Positions 25,347-33,076 of a stretch of 64,000 nucleotides of DNA are shown here, piece after piece. The DNA lies in NCBI RefSeq assembly GCF_013408825.1, contig NZ_JACCBZ010000001.1, positions 558,001-622,000 of the forward strand, in the 5' to 3' direction. The translations under genes and the position numbers were made by a program. Positions within the stretch are counted from its first letter, which is position 1. Each line of letters starts with the position of its first letter. This DNA comes from Mucilaginibacter tundrae (GTDB lineage Bacteria > Bacteroidota > Bacteroidia > Sphingobacteriales > Sphingobacteriaceae). The notes under the pieces are model-generated. The model did not search any database and had not been told where the DNA came from. It was given only the letters and a program-made list of their open reading frames with translations.

Positions 25347-26402
25347 TTAATCCCGGTCGCGGCTTAGCTTGGTGAAGGCCAGTGGGTGCTCATTCAGTTC
25401 GGCGGTTTCGCGGCGGTGCTTAACAATGTGTATAGCTGCAAACAGCGCCTCGCGGAAGGATATTTCGGAAGCTTTATTCTTGCCCGCGATATCAAACGCG
25501 GTACCATGATCAGGCGAAGTACGCACAAAGCTCAACCCTGCCGTAAAGTTCACGCCTGATTCAAAGGCTATCTGCTTAAACGGTATAAGGCCCTGATCGT
25601 GATACATGGCTAACACGGCATCAAACTGCAGGTAAGTTCCGTTGGCAAAAAAGCCGTCGGCGGCATAAGGGCCCATGGCCAAGATATCATTGGAGCGTGC
25701 TTCTTCAATTGCAGGGGTAATAGTATCGGCTTCTTCGTTGCCAATCAGGCCGTTGTCGCTGGCATGCGGGTTAAGGCCCAGCACCGCAATTTTGGGTTTA
25801 CGTACACAGAAATCGGTGCGCAGGCTGGCGTCCATCAGGCGCAGCTTGGACAGGATTTTCTCGGTAGTAATGCTCTCGGATACCTTAGCAATCGGGATAT
25901 GCCCGGTTACCACACCTACACGCAGGGTATCGCTTACCAGAAACATCAGGGAATCAGCGGCATTGCCACGATGCTGTAAATACTCGGTATGGCCGGGGAA
26001 GTTAAATTCCTCACTTTGTATGGTGTCTTTGTTGATGGGGGCTGTAACCAATGCGTCTATGTTACCTGCAAGCAGATCGTTGGTGGCGCGCTCAAGGGAT
26101 AGGAAAGCGTACTTACCTATTTCTTTGTTGAATACGCCGGGTTCTATCTTCACATCCTCATTCCAGCAGTTAATCATGTTGGCGCGTTTGGGTAATGCCT
26201 GTGAGGCTTCGTTAATCACGTTAAAGTTAAGTTCATTAACCTCTGTAGCACGGCGGTAGAACGATGCTACCTTGGTATGTCCGTAAACTATTGGTGTGCA
26301 ATAGTCGAATATCTTGCTGTCGGCCAGGGTTTTGATGATGATCTCGAGGCCGATGCCATTTACATCACCGATGCTTATCCCTATTTTCAATTTTTCCATC
26401 AT
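25347..26402 (-). CDS. pdxA: 4-hydroxythreonine-4-phosphate dehydrogenase PdxA
   Basis: A 351-residue PdxA, which oxidises 4-phosphohydroxy-L-threonine in the DXP-dependent pyridoxal 5'-phosphate pathway. Motifs include ISIGDVNGIGLEI at the N-terminus, the metal-binding GHTEYL and AMYHDQGLIPFK, and FVRTSPDHGTAFDIAGK near the C-terminus. Length is slightly above the E. coli enzyme. MMEK gives two possible Met starts. It is divergent from rsmA with a 150-base gap; the pdxA-rsmA neighbourhood is common in bacteria. Confidence 0.95.
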   Translation of the reverse strand: MMEKLKIGISIGDVNGIGLEIIIKTLADSKIFDYCTPIVYGHTKVASFYRRATEVNELNFNVINEASQALPKRANMINCWNEDVKIEPGVFNKEIGKYAFLSLERATNDLLAGNIDALVTAPINKDTIQSEEFNFPGHTEYLQHRGNAADSLMFLVSDTLRVGVVTGHIPIAKVSESITTEKILSKLRLMDASLRTDFCVRKPKIAVLGLNPHASDNGLIGNEEADTITPAIEEARSNDILAMGPYAADGFFANGTYLQFDAVLAMYHDQGLIPFKQIAFESGVNFTAGLSFVRTSPDHGTAFDIAGKNKASEISFREALFAAIHIVKHRRETAELNEHPLAFTKLSRDRD

Positions 26403-26552
26403 TCTATATGTTGATTACACTGATAAATTGGTAAAATCGCCGATTTTCAGGTAAGATTATAATTGTGTTATGTGCTAATAAACACAAATAAAAAGATTTG
26501 TTCCTTAATAAAGCGCAAATTATGATTTAATTTGCTTAAATAATCGATTATA

Positions 26553-27332
26553 ATGACATTGGTAAGAGCAAAAAAACATCTGGGTCAGCATTTTCTTACT
26601 GATAAAAATATAGCAGTCAAAATAGTCGAAAGTCTGCGCCCTGAGGGCAAATACAAACAAGTGCTTGAAGTAGGGCCCGGAATGGGGATATTATCCGATT
26701 CCCTGTTACAAAAAACTGAGTACGAAGTTAGTTTGGTTGACATCGATACAGAATCATACCAATTCCTGCAAAAAAAATACCCGCAATTGGGCAGCAAATT
26801 ACTGAATGCTGATTTTTTGGAGATGGATTTCGCTGCAACCTTTACCGGACCATTGGGTATTATCGGGAATTTCCCTTATAATATCTCTTCGCAAATATTA
26901 TTCAAAGTGCTGGATAACCGGGCACAGGTTGTGGAGGTAGTGGGTATGTTTCAAAAGGAAGTAGCCGAGCGCTGTGCCGCCAAAGCGGGCAGTAAGGAGT
27001 ATGGGATATTAAGCGTTTTTCTGCAAGCGTATTATAAAGTCGAATATTTGTTTACGGTGAAAGCTGGGGTGTTTAATCCACCGCCGAAGGTATTATCGGC
27101 GGTGATAAGATTGACACGCAATGAAACCGCTGAGTTGGGTTGCGATGAAAAGCTTTTTTGGCAAGTAGTGAAAGCAGGCTTTAATCAACGACGGAAAACT
27201 TTACGCAATGCTATATCATCCCTCATCAATAAAGAAAAAATGACGGAGGAGCCGTTGCTGGATCTGCGCGCGGAGCGATTGACCGTAGCGGATTTTGTGA
27301 GGTTGACTAATTTGATATCAGCTAATAGATAA
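26553..27332 (+). CDS. rsmA: 16S rRNA (adenine1518/1519-N6)-dimethyltransferase RsmA (KsgA)
   Basis: This 259-residue methyltransferase dimethylates two adjacent adenines in helix 45 of 16S rRNA during 30S assembly. Motifs are KKHLGQHFLTD at the N-terminus, SAM-binding EVGPGMGILS, and the catalytic NFPYNISSQ (Phe where Leu is usual), then FNPPPKVLSAV. Length and N-terminus fit the family. It is divergent from pdxA and transcribed alone. Confidence 0.96.
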   Translation: MTLVRAKKHLGQHFLTDKNIAVKIVESLRPEGKYKQVLEVGPGMGILSDSLLQKTEYEVSLVDIDTESYQFLQKKYPQLGSKLLNADFLEMDFAATFTGPLGIIGNFPYNISSQILFKVLDNRAQVVEVVGMFQKEVAERCAAKAGSKEYGILSVFLQAYYKVEYLFTVKAGVFNPPPKVLSAVIRLTRNETAELGCDEKLFWQVVKAGFNQRRKTLRNAISSLINKEKMTEEPLLDLRAERLTVADFVRLTNLISANR

Positions 27333-27350
27333 TATATGTAAAATGATTTG

Positions 27351-28820
27351 TTATTTTTTACTTATTCTCATCATACCGTCATAAGTTGATACGTATATAT
27401 CTCCTTTAGAATCTTGCGACATGTCGTAAATATACGTACTTGGAACCTTTGAGTTATCATTATTATAATTTTCCCAGCCATCCTTCAAATCAAATCGAAC
27501 CAAACCTGCTTCGTTGGTACCAATCCATAAGACTTTTTCGAACCGATCATACATTAATGAGTTGATGCGATTTGCCGGAAGCCCCGAATTTTTATCATTG
27601 TAGTGTGTCCATTTGTTATCAACCGATAATTTAACTAATCCTTCACTGTCCCTGTCTCGCTCTGCCGATTTTGAATATGTGTAAATTGAGAAATACATAT
27701 CTCCTTGCTCATCTTCAACTACTCCTGTAACACAATTGCCATTTATTGGTGAATCACCTTTGTTAAACTCAGTTATGTGATTTTCTGCATCTATCATAAT
27801 AGTTCCGCTAAAAGTACCTATCCACAACCTGTTTAGTTTGTCACGATAAGCGTAATCAACACTATTTGAAGGCAACTGCGGTAAAGTTTTAGTATTTATT
27901 ATACGATAATTACCGTCTTTATAAATAACTAAGCCATAACTCGTACTAAAAATTACTTCTCTATTATTTGTGCAGGTAATATGATACGCGCTATTAGTCC
28001 CAATTTTAGAAGAATCTAATTTTATCCAAGAATTATCAGTGTATTCATAAATTTTACCAGCCGTACTCAACCACAAGTCTCCACTTTTATCAATCGCCAT
28101 TGCATTTACATCTGCATTTGCCTTAAATGGTGAATTCAATTGATTAAACCCATAAAACCCTTTACCATCAAACTTTGTAAATCCATATAAAGTGGCATAC
28201 CATACTATATCATTTGCATCTATAACATTATTTTGACTCATATCTTGTGGTAAATCAGAATTTTCCTTTTGCCATACCTTTATTTTATAGTTGTTTAACA
28301 ACTGATTTTTATACTGATATGTTTTATTATACACATTCGGTTTTCCTGGGTTTTTCATGTTTTCCAACATATTTACGTTATCGATACGCTGAATCTCTGA
28401 TGTTATTTTCCCGTTTATTATCTGGAATTTAATATTGATAGACGAAATTGCTGGTTTTCCACCAACGGCAGGTATCCATTTTGCACTATTTAAGTATTTA
28501 ACAATATCTTGTACAAGTGGGCTATTTGATTTGTCAGTATGGCTTAATACACATCCGTTTCCTAAAGAATCAACTAATACCTGTAACAGCACCATTCCGC
28601 GAATACCAGACAAACTGTATGATTGTGCAATTTTTGTATTTATTGAAACGAGTTGTTCTGTATCAATACCAGCTTGGGGGTCACCGCAATCGAGACAAAA
28701 TCCTGACGATAAGTTACAATGACCTACAACTTGTGGAAAAATGTTTTGCGCATTAGCCCCTGTGCTTACAAGGCATCCAACAATTGCAAAAAAAAGGAAT
28801 AGTTTTTTAGTTTTGATCAT
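27351..28820 (-). CDS. Secreted protein with TonB-C-like domain and two-component-type beta-propeller
   Basis: From MIKTKKLFLFF the protein has 489 residues. The signal peptide ends near GANAQ. A first domain (about 25-140: GIRGMVLLQVLVDSLGNG, LVQDIVKYLNSAKWIPAVGG, INIKFQI) matches the C-terminal TonB/AgmX periplasmic pattern. The rest is a set of ligand-binding propeller repeats (DLWLSTAGKIYEYTDNSWIKLD, LWIGTFSGTIMIDAEN, LWIGTNEAGLVRFDLKDGWENY), as in the sensor part of hybrid two-component proteins, but no kinase follows. A longer frame from 28838 is possible. The ligand is unknown. Confidence 0.72.
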   Translation of the reverse strand: MIKTKKLFLFFAIVGCLVSTGANAQNIFPQVVGHCNLSSGFCLDCGDPQAGIDTEQLVSINTKIAQSYSLSGIRGMVLLQVLVDSLGNGCVLSHTDKSNSPLVQDIVKYLNSAKWIPAVGGKPAISSINIKFQIINGKITSEIQRIDNVNMLENMKNPGKPNVYNKTYQYKNQLLNNYKIKVWQKENSDLPQDMSQNNVIDANDIVWYATLYGFTKFDGKGFYGFNQLNSPFKANADVNAMAIDKSGDLWLSTAGKIYEYTDNSWIKLDSSKIGTNSAYHITCTNNREVIFSTSYGLVIYKDGNYRIINTKTLPQLPSNSVDYAYRDKLNRLWIGTFSGTIMIDAENHITEFNKGDSPINGNCVTGVVEDEQGDMYFSIYTYSKSAERDRDSEGLVKLSVDNKWTHYNDKNSGLPANRINSLMYDRFEKVLWIGTNEAGLVRFDLKDGWENYNNDNSKVPSTYIYDMSQDSKGDIYVSTYDGMMRISKK

Positions 28821-28854
28821 GACAAGGCATTTGATCAAAACTAAAGAAACTTAT

Positions 28855-29409
28855 TTAAAATATCTGTATCACCGCCGGTTCTAACTGCATTTTCTTCACC
28901 ATTTTAGCCATGCGCCTTATGAACAGATAATTGGTTGTACCGCCAATGGCAGCGCCAACTATCGGAATTAAACGTTCGGCTGTGCGAGTACCGAATATCA
29001 TCAGCATTTTTTCAGCTACACTTTCCATCATGGTTTTGGTGATGGCTACACTGGCTTCAACCTTAAGCGAAGCAGCAACCAAACCCATAAATTCATCAAA
29101 GCTGATATGACAGGTACCTCTATTGTGGTACATGATGGCCATAGTTACCCTAAATTGCTGGGTGATCAGGTTCATAAAATCCAATGGGATGCCAATTACC
29201 ATGGTAAACAAACCGCCACTGCCGGATATTACACCCGATCCTGCTGCCAGGTAAGCGCATTGGTCGATAAATTTATCAAGGCCAAGCCTGTCAACGCTTT
29301 CTTTGATCTTAAACTGGTCTATATGGTTAAATATTTGATGAAAACCGTCTTCTGACAAGCTTTTAGCATAGTCTTTTATATTGGATGTTATATTTTTTAG
29401 CGGTTGCAT
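28855..29409 (-). CDS. EcsC family protein
   Basis: A 184-residue protein with the EcsC-like pattern: an amphipathic GSGVISGSGGLFTMVIGIPLD segment, conserved central helices, and a C-terminal PIVGAAIGGTTNYLFIRRMAKM. EcsC proteins are peripheral or membrane-inserted and of unclear biochemical role (EcsC of Bacillus is encoded with an ABC exporter). No ABC genes are near. It is transcribed upstream of the propeller gene with a 34-base gap, so the two may form an operon. Confidence 0.75.
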   Translation of the reverse strand: MQPLKNITSNIKDYAKSLSEDGFHQIFNHIDQFKIKESVDRLGLDKFIDQCAYLAAGSGVISGSGGLFTMVIGIPLDFMNLITQQFRVTMAIMYHNRGTCHISFDEFMGLVAASLKVEASVAITKTMMESVAEKMLMIFGTRTAERLIPIVGAAIGGTTNYLFIRRMAKMVKKMQLEPAVIQIF

Positions 29410-29530
29410 AATCTTCGTATTTAATATTACTACAATTAAAACGGACTTAGGTTTATGAATATTACATCATACAATATATTACGGCAAAGTGTTACAATTT
29501 TCCCACCGTATCAATATGTTTGTAATTGAT

Positions 29531-30460
29531 ATGAAAAAGAACATCCTTATTGTTGATGATATACATCCAATATTTATTGAACAGGCTGAAGCGCTGGGTT
29601 ATACTTGCGATTATCAGCCCTTAATAAAGGCTGCTGAAGCATTGGAAATTATCGGCCAATATGCAGGCCTGGTTATCCGTTCAAAATTTAACGTTGACCG
29701 CAAAGTTATTGACGCGGCCACACAATTACGCTTCGTTTGCCGTGCAGGTGCCGGGATGGATAACATAGACGAGGTTTATGCGGCTGAAAAGAAACTATTC
29801 TTAATAAATGCGCCCGAAGGCAATATGGATGCCGTTGGCGAGCATGCGGTTGGGTTATTGCTATCGTTGATGAATAACTTCCGTAATTCGGATATGCAGA
29901 TCCGCGATGGCATTTGGGATCGTGAAGGTAATCGCGGTTACGAGTTAAAAGGCAAAACCGTTGGCATTATTGGCTATGGCTTTATGGGCAGCAGTTTCGC
30001 GCATAAACTTTCTGGCTTTGGGGTGAATGTAATTGCTTATGATAAATATAAAACCGGCTTCAGTGACCAATTTGCACGTGAGGTAAGTATGGAGGAGATT
30101 GTTAAACACAGCGATGTGTTAAGTATCCATGTGCCTTTAACTAAGGAGACTGATGGTTTTATAAATGAGGAGTATTTCTTCCACTTTAAAAAACCTATAT
30201 TCTTCATCAACACATCCCGAGGCAAAACAGCTAAAGTAAAAGCTGTGCTAGATGCCGTTAAAAAAGGCAAGATATTAGGTGCTGGTTTAGATGTGTTGGA
30301 GGTTGAAAAATTCCCGGCGCTTGCAGAACAGGAATGGTTTAATGACTTAAAACAATCAGGCAAAGTATTGCTTACGCCACATGTTGCGGGATGGACGTTT
30401 GATTCGTACCGCAAAATTAGCGAGGTAATGGCCGAGAAATTGGGTAAATTGGTTTATTAG
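29531..30460 (+). CDS. D-isomer-specific 2-hydroxyacid dehydrogenase (phosphoglycerate dehydrogenase-like)
   Basis: A 309-residue NAD-dependent dehydrogenase of the SerA/2-HADH superfamily. It has VCRAGAGMDNID near the substrate loop, the Rossmann motif TVGIIGYGFMGSSFAHKL, the catalytic Arg in NTSRGKTAK, Glu in the DVLEVEKF region, and His in LTPHVAGWT. It has no C-terminal ACT domain. It may act as 3-phosphoglycerate dehydrogenase in serine synthesis or on another 2-hydroxyacid. ATG 29531 (MKKNILIVDD) is chosen; the frame is open from 29489, but the extra 14 residues are not family-like. Confidence 0.87.
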   Translation: MKKNILIVDDIHPIFIEQAEALGYTCDYQPLIKAAEALEIIGQYAGLVIRSKFNVDRKVIDAATQLRFVCRAGAGMDNIDEVYAAEKKLFLINAPEGNMDAVGEHAVGLLLSLMNNFRNSDMQIRDGIWDREGNRGYELKGKTVGIIGYGFMGSSFAHKLSGFGVNVIAYDKYKTGFSDQFAREVSMEEIVKHSDVLSIHVPLTKETDGFINEEYFFHFKKPIFFINTSRGKTAKVKAVLDAVKKGKILGAGLDVLEVEKFPALAEQEWFNDLKQSGKVLLTPHVAGWTFDSYRKISEVMAEKLGKLVY

Positions 30461-30547
30461 CTGGATTAGGTTGATTTAGTTGATTCCGACATTTCAGCAC
30501 CTCTTCTACCCAACATTATCAATGATTTAAGTTTGGGACAACAAAAA

Positions 30548-30580
30548 TTTGGATATTAAAATTTAAATCACTTATCTTCG
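30548..30580 (+). promoter_or_regulatory. Candidate promoter of the greA leader
   Basis: TTTG at 30548-30551 and TATCTTCG at 30573-30580 (one mismatch to TAnnTTTG) are 21 bases apart. They lie upstream of two terminator-like hairpins and 143 bases before the greA ATG. No better promoter lies between the hairpins and greA. Confidence 0.5.
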
Positions 30581-30589
30581 TTTTAGACA

Positions 30590-30635
30590 AAACAAGACTA
30601 TGTAGGCAATAGCCAATATGGTCTTGTTTGTTTTT
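30590..30635 (+). terminator. First hairpin in greA leader
   Basis: Arms AAACAAGAC (30590-30598) and GTCTTGTTT (30621-30629) carry an inner GGC/GCC pair and are followed by GTTTTT. It could be a terminator of the upstream gene or a leader attenuator. Confidence 0.65.
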
Positions 30636-30645
30636 ACGGTAACTG

Positions 30646-30678
30646 CGTCCTTCTGTGAACGGGAGGGCGGTTTTTTTT
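30646..30678 (+). terminator. Second hairpin in greA leader, with U8 tract
   Basis: CGTCCTTC pairs with the GGAGGGCG side (one or two G-U pairs), an 8-bp stem followed by eight T. It ends 44 bases before the greA start. Confidence 0.7.
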
Positions 30679-30722
30679 GGTGACCATTATAAATTAAAAG
30701 TTTTAAAATTAATTCGTGCGTT

Positions 30723-31196
30723 ATGGCAGAGGTATCATACTATACCAAGGAAGGTTTAGAAAAATTAAAGGAAGAATTACAATATTTAAAAACAACGGTT
30801 CGCGCAAGCATATCAAAACAAATTGCCGAAGCCCGCGACAAGGGTGATCTGTCGGAAAATGCTGAATATGATGCAGCGAAGGAAGCACAAGGCTTGCACG
30901 AGGCTAAAATAGCCCAAATGCAGGAGGCGGTAGCCAATGCAAGGTTGCTTGATGAATCAAAAATTGACACATCGAAAGTGCTTGCATTGTCGATTGTAAA
31001 AATTAAGAATATTAAGAATGGCGCTACCATGAGCTACCAGTTAGTATCAGAAACAGAAGCCGATTTAAAAACGGGTAAAATATCGGTGGCATCACCCATT
31101 GCAAAAGGCCTTTTAGGCAAAAAAGTTGGCGATACAACCGAGATCATGGTTCCTGCAGGTAAAATGGAATTTGAGATATTGGAGATCACAAGATAG
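30723..31196 (+). CDS. greA: Transcription elongation factor GreA
   Basis: A 157-residue GreA with the N-terminal coiled-coil (YYTKEGLEKLKEELQYLKT, ARDKGDLSENAEYDAAKEAQ; the acidic tip residues are in DLSENAEYD) and the C-terminal FKBP-like domain (SYQLVSETEADLKTGKISVASPIAKGLLGKKVGD). It stimulates RNA polymerase to cleave backtracked RNA. The start MAEVSYYTKEG fits the family. The upstream leader holds two terminator-like hairpins, so greA may be controlled by attenuation. Confidence 0.96.
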   Translation: MAEVSYYTKEGLEKLKEELQYLKTTVRASISKQIAEARDKGDLSENAEYDAAKEAQGLHEAKIAQMQEAVANARLLDESKIDTSKVLALSIVKIKNIKNGATMSYQLVSETEADLKTGKISVASPIAKGLLGKKVGDTTEIMVPAGKMEFEILEITR

Positions 31197-31203
31197 TTGA
31201 ATG

Positions 31204-31259
31204 GTTGATTGAGTGAGTAGTTGATTAGGTTAACCTTTTTAACTACCCACCCAATCAAC
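31204..31259. repeat. Word-repeat inverted repeat C (19-bp arms)
   Basis: The left arm 31204-31222 and the reverse complement of the right arm 31241-31259 match at 17 of 19 positions, with an 18-base loop that ends in TTTTT. GTTGATT/GTGAGTA words make up the arms. It starts 8 bases after the greA stop and may also end that transcript. Confidence 0.7.
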
Positions 31260-31282
31260 TTAATAAAACCACTCACCAAACA

Positions 31283-31678
31283 ATGAGCATTTTTTCAAAG
31301 ATAATATCAGGCGAGATCCCGGCACATAAAGTAGCTGAAAGCATTGACTTTTTGGCATTTTTAGATATTGCCCCTCTGGCTGAAGGACACGTGCTGGTAA
31401 TCCCTAAAAAAGAGGTTGATTATATCTTTGATCTGGATGATGAAACTTATGTGGGCCTGCAACTTTTTGCTAAAATTGTTGCTGCGGGATTAAAGCAGGC
31501 TGTCTCATGTAAACGAGTGGGCGTAGCTGTTATCGGGCTCGAAGTGCCCTATGCGCATATCCACTTAATACCAATGAACCGGGTTGACGACATGAATTTT
31601 GCACGTCCCAAATTGAGTTTTACTGCTGAAGAACTGGAAGCTACGGCTGAAAAGATAAGAGTTGCTTTAAGGGGATAG
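31283..31678 (+). CDS. HIT family protein (Hint-type)
   Basis: A 131-residue histidine-triad nucleotide-binding protein, probably a nucleoside phosphoramidase or AMP-conjugate hydrolase like Hint. It has IFSKIISGEIPAHKV at the N-terminus and EGHVLVIPKKEVDYIFDL in the core. The triad HxHxHxx is altered: Tyr90-Ala-His92-Ile-His94-Leu-Ile, so the first His is Tyr, one base change (TAT for CAT), while the catalytic middle His92 is kept. It lies 86 bases after greA; the greA-HIT order is common in Bacteroidota. Confidence 0.9.
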   Translation: MSIFSKIISGEIPAHKVAESIDFLAFLDIAPLAEGHVLVIPKKEVDYIFDLDDETYVGLQLFAKIVAAGLKQAVSCKRVGVAVIGLEVPYAHIHLIPMNRVDDMNFARPKLSFTAEELEATAEKIRVALRG

Positions 31679-31709
31679 CTGCAATACCAGGAGAGCATTG
31701 GCTGTTATA

Positions 31710-31767
31710 CTGAGCGTAGTCGAAGTATGTGCGTAAAGGCCCGCCCACATGCTTCGACTACACTCAG
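31710..31767. repeat. REP-like palindromic element
   Basis: Two 22-base arms (31710-31731 and 31746-31767) match at 20 of 22 positions around a 14-base loop. They carry the core CTGAG(C/T)GTAGTCGAAG. It lies between the HIT gene and convergent ruvC. Confidence 0.75.
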
Positions 31768-31793
31768 CAGGACACCAACACCACCCTACACAT

Positions 31794-32411
31794 CTACTTT
31801 TTCGCTTTCGTTATCCCTGCCACCCTGCTTGTATTCTCCTTCACAAAAGTTTCCCAGCCCGAATAAGATTTTTTACTTCCGCTGCTATTAGTTTTGCTAC
31901 CCGCCGGTTTACTCACATTGATTTTTTGGAACGAGTGACAAACAGCAACCGCCAAACCATCTGTAGCATCTAAAAATTCAGGCGTTTCGGTAAAATTGAG
32001 CAGTGTTTTCAACATAGCGGCTACCTGCTCTTTGGTGGCATTGCCATTGCCTGTGATGGATTGTTTTATTTTACGAGGGGCATACTCCGTTATTTCGATA
32101 CTGCGTGATAACGCTGCGGCCATCACTACCCCTTGTGCCCTGCCTAATTTGAGCATCACCTGGATGTTCTTACCATAAAACGGCGCTTCGATAGACAAGC
32201 AATCAGGTTTGTAATTATCAATCAAACCAACAGTTTTCTCAAATATGCGTTGCAGTTTCAGCATATGGTCGTCCAGGTTATCCATTTTAATAATACCTAA
32301 ACTGATCAGTTCTATTTTTGAGCCAACCTCCTTAACAAGTCCATAACCCATCACCGCGGTTCCGGGGTCAATGCCTAAAATAATACGTTCTTTATGGATG
32401 ATTTGCTGCAC
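31794..32411 (-). CDS. ruvC: Holliday junction endonuclease RuvC
   Basis: A 205-residue RuvC that cleaves Holliday junctions with RuvAB. The acidic active-site set is visible: Asp15 in GIDPGT, Glu75 in SIEAPFYGKN, Asp148 and Asp151 in LDATDGLAVAVCHS, with spacing as in E. coli. A Lys/Ser-rich C-terminal tail of about 40 residues extends beyond the usual length and is probably flexible. It lies 19 bases downstream of aat. Confidence 0.95.
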   Translation of the reverse strand: MQQIIHKERIILGIDPGTAVMGYGLVKEVGSKIELISLGIIKMDNLDDHMLKLQRIFEKTVGLIDNYKPDCLSIEAPFYGKNIQVMLKLGRAQGVVMAAALSRSIEITEYAPRKIKQSITGNGNATKEQVAAMLKTLLNFTETPEFLDATDGLAVAVCHSFQKINVSKPAGSKTNSSGSKKSYSGWETFVKENTSRVAGITKAKK

Positions 32412-32430
32412 GGTATAAAGTTAATATTCA

Positions 32431-33066
32431 TTAATCATTATCTCGCAGCATCAACATATATTCTTCGCGGCTTATCATTTGCGCGCCCATTGACTCCAAA
32501 TGTTCGGTATGTACCTGGCAATCTATTAAATGGCACAAACCTGACTGACATAACCATACCAATGCCGTTTTAGATGCATTGCTTACTTTACTGAACATAC
32601 TTTCGCCGCAAAAAACCGAACCGATCTGCACGCCATAAAAGCCGCCAACCAATTCGCCATTTTCCCAAACTTCAACAGAATGCGCATAGCCTCTTTTGTG
32701 AAGTTGCTCATAAGCGTTTTTCATTTCATCGGTGATCCAGGTACCATCCTGCCCGGGCCGATCAACTACAGAGCAAGCCTCCATAACAGCAGCAAAGCAT
32801 TGGTTTTGGGTGATGATAAACTTACCCGAGCGTAAAACCGCGCGCATGCTTTTGGACACTTTCAGCTTGACAGGAAAAAGCACAAACCGCTCATGAGGTG
32901 AATACCATAAAATAGGCGAATCATCGCTATACCAGGGAAATATACCGTTTTGATACGCAAGTACTAAACGTTCGGTTGACAGATCGCCGTCAATTGCCAG
33001 TAAACCGTCCGGCTCTGCCAGTTCGGGATCAGGAAATATTAAACGTTCATCAAGCCTGAAAATCAT
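32431..33066 (-). CDS. aat: Leucyl/phenylalanyl-tRNA--protein transferase
   Basis: A 211-residue Aat that adds Leu or Phe from tRNA to N-terminal Lys/Arg of proteins, marking them for ClpAP in the N-end rule. Motifs are LIFPDPELAEPDGLLAIDGDL, YQNGIFPWY, SPHERFVLFP and the core HSVEVWENGELVGGFYG with IGSVFCGESMFS. Length is normal. It lies between the DUF3857 block (10-base gap) and ruvC. Confidence 0.95.
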   Translation of the reverse strand: MIFRLDERLIFPDPELAEPDGLLAIDGDLSTERLVLAYQNGIFPWYSDDSPILWYSPHERFVLFPVKLKVSKSMRAVLRSGKFIITQNQCFAAVMEACSVVDRPGQDGTWITDEMKNAYEQLHKRGYAHSVEVWENGELVGGFYGVQIGSVFCGESMFSKVSNASKTALVWLCQSGLCHLIDCQVHTEHLESMGAQMISREEYMLMLRDND

Positions 33067-33076
33067 CAGGGCAAAT

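Noticed and set aside
25347..26402. Plus-strand ORFs opposite pdxA (25675-26259 and 25764-25979)
   Set aside because: They are antisense shadows of a well-conserved PdxA and have no family-like content.
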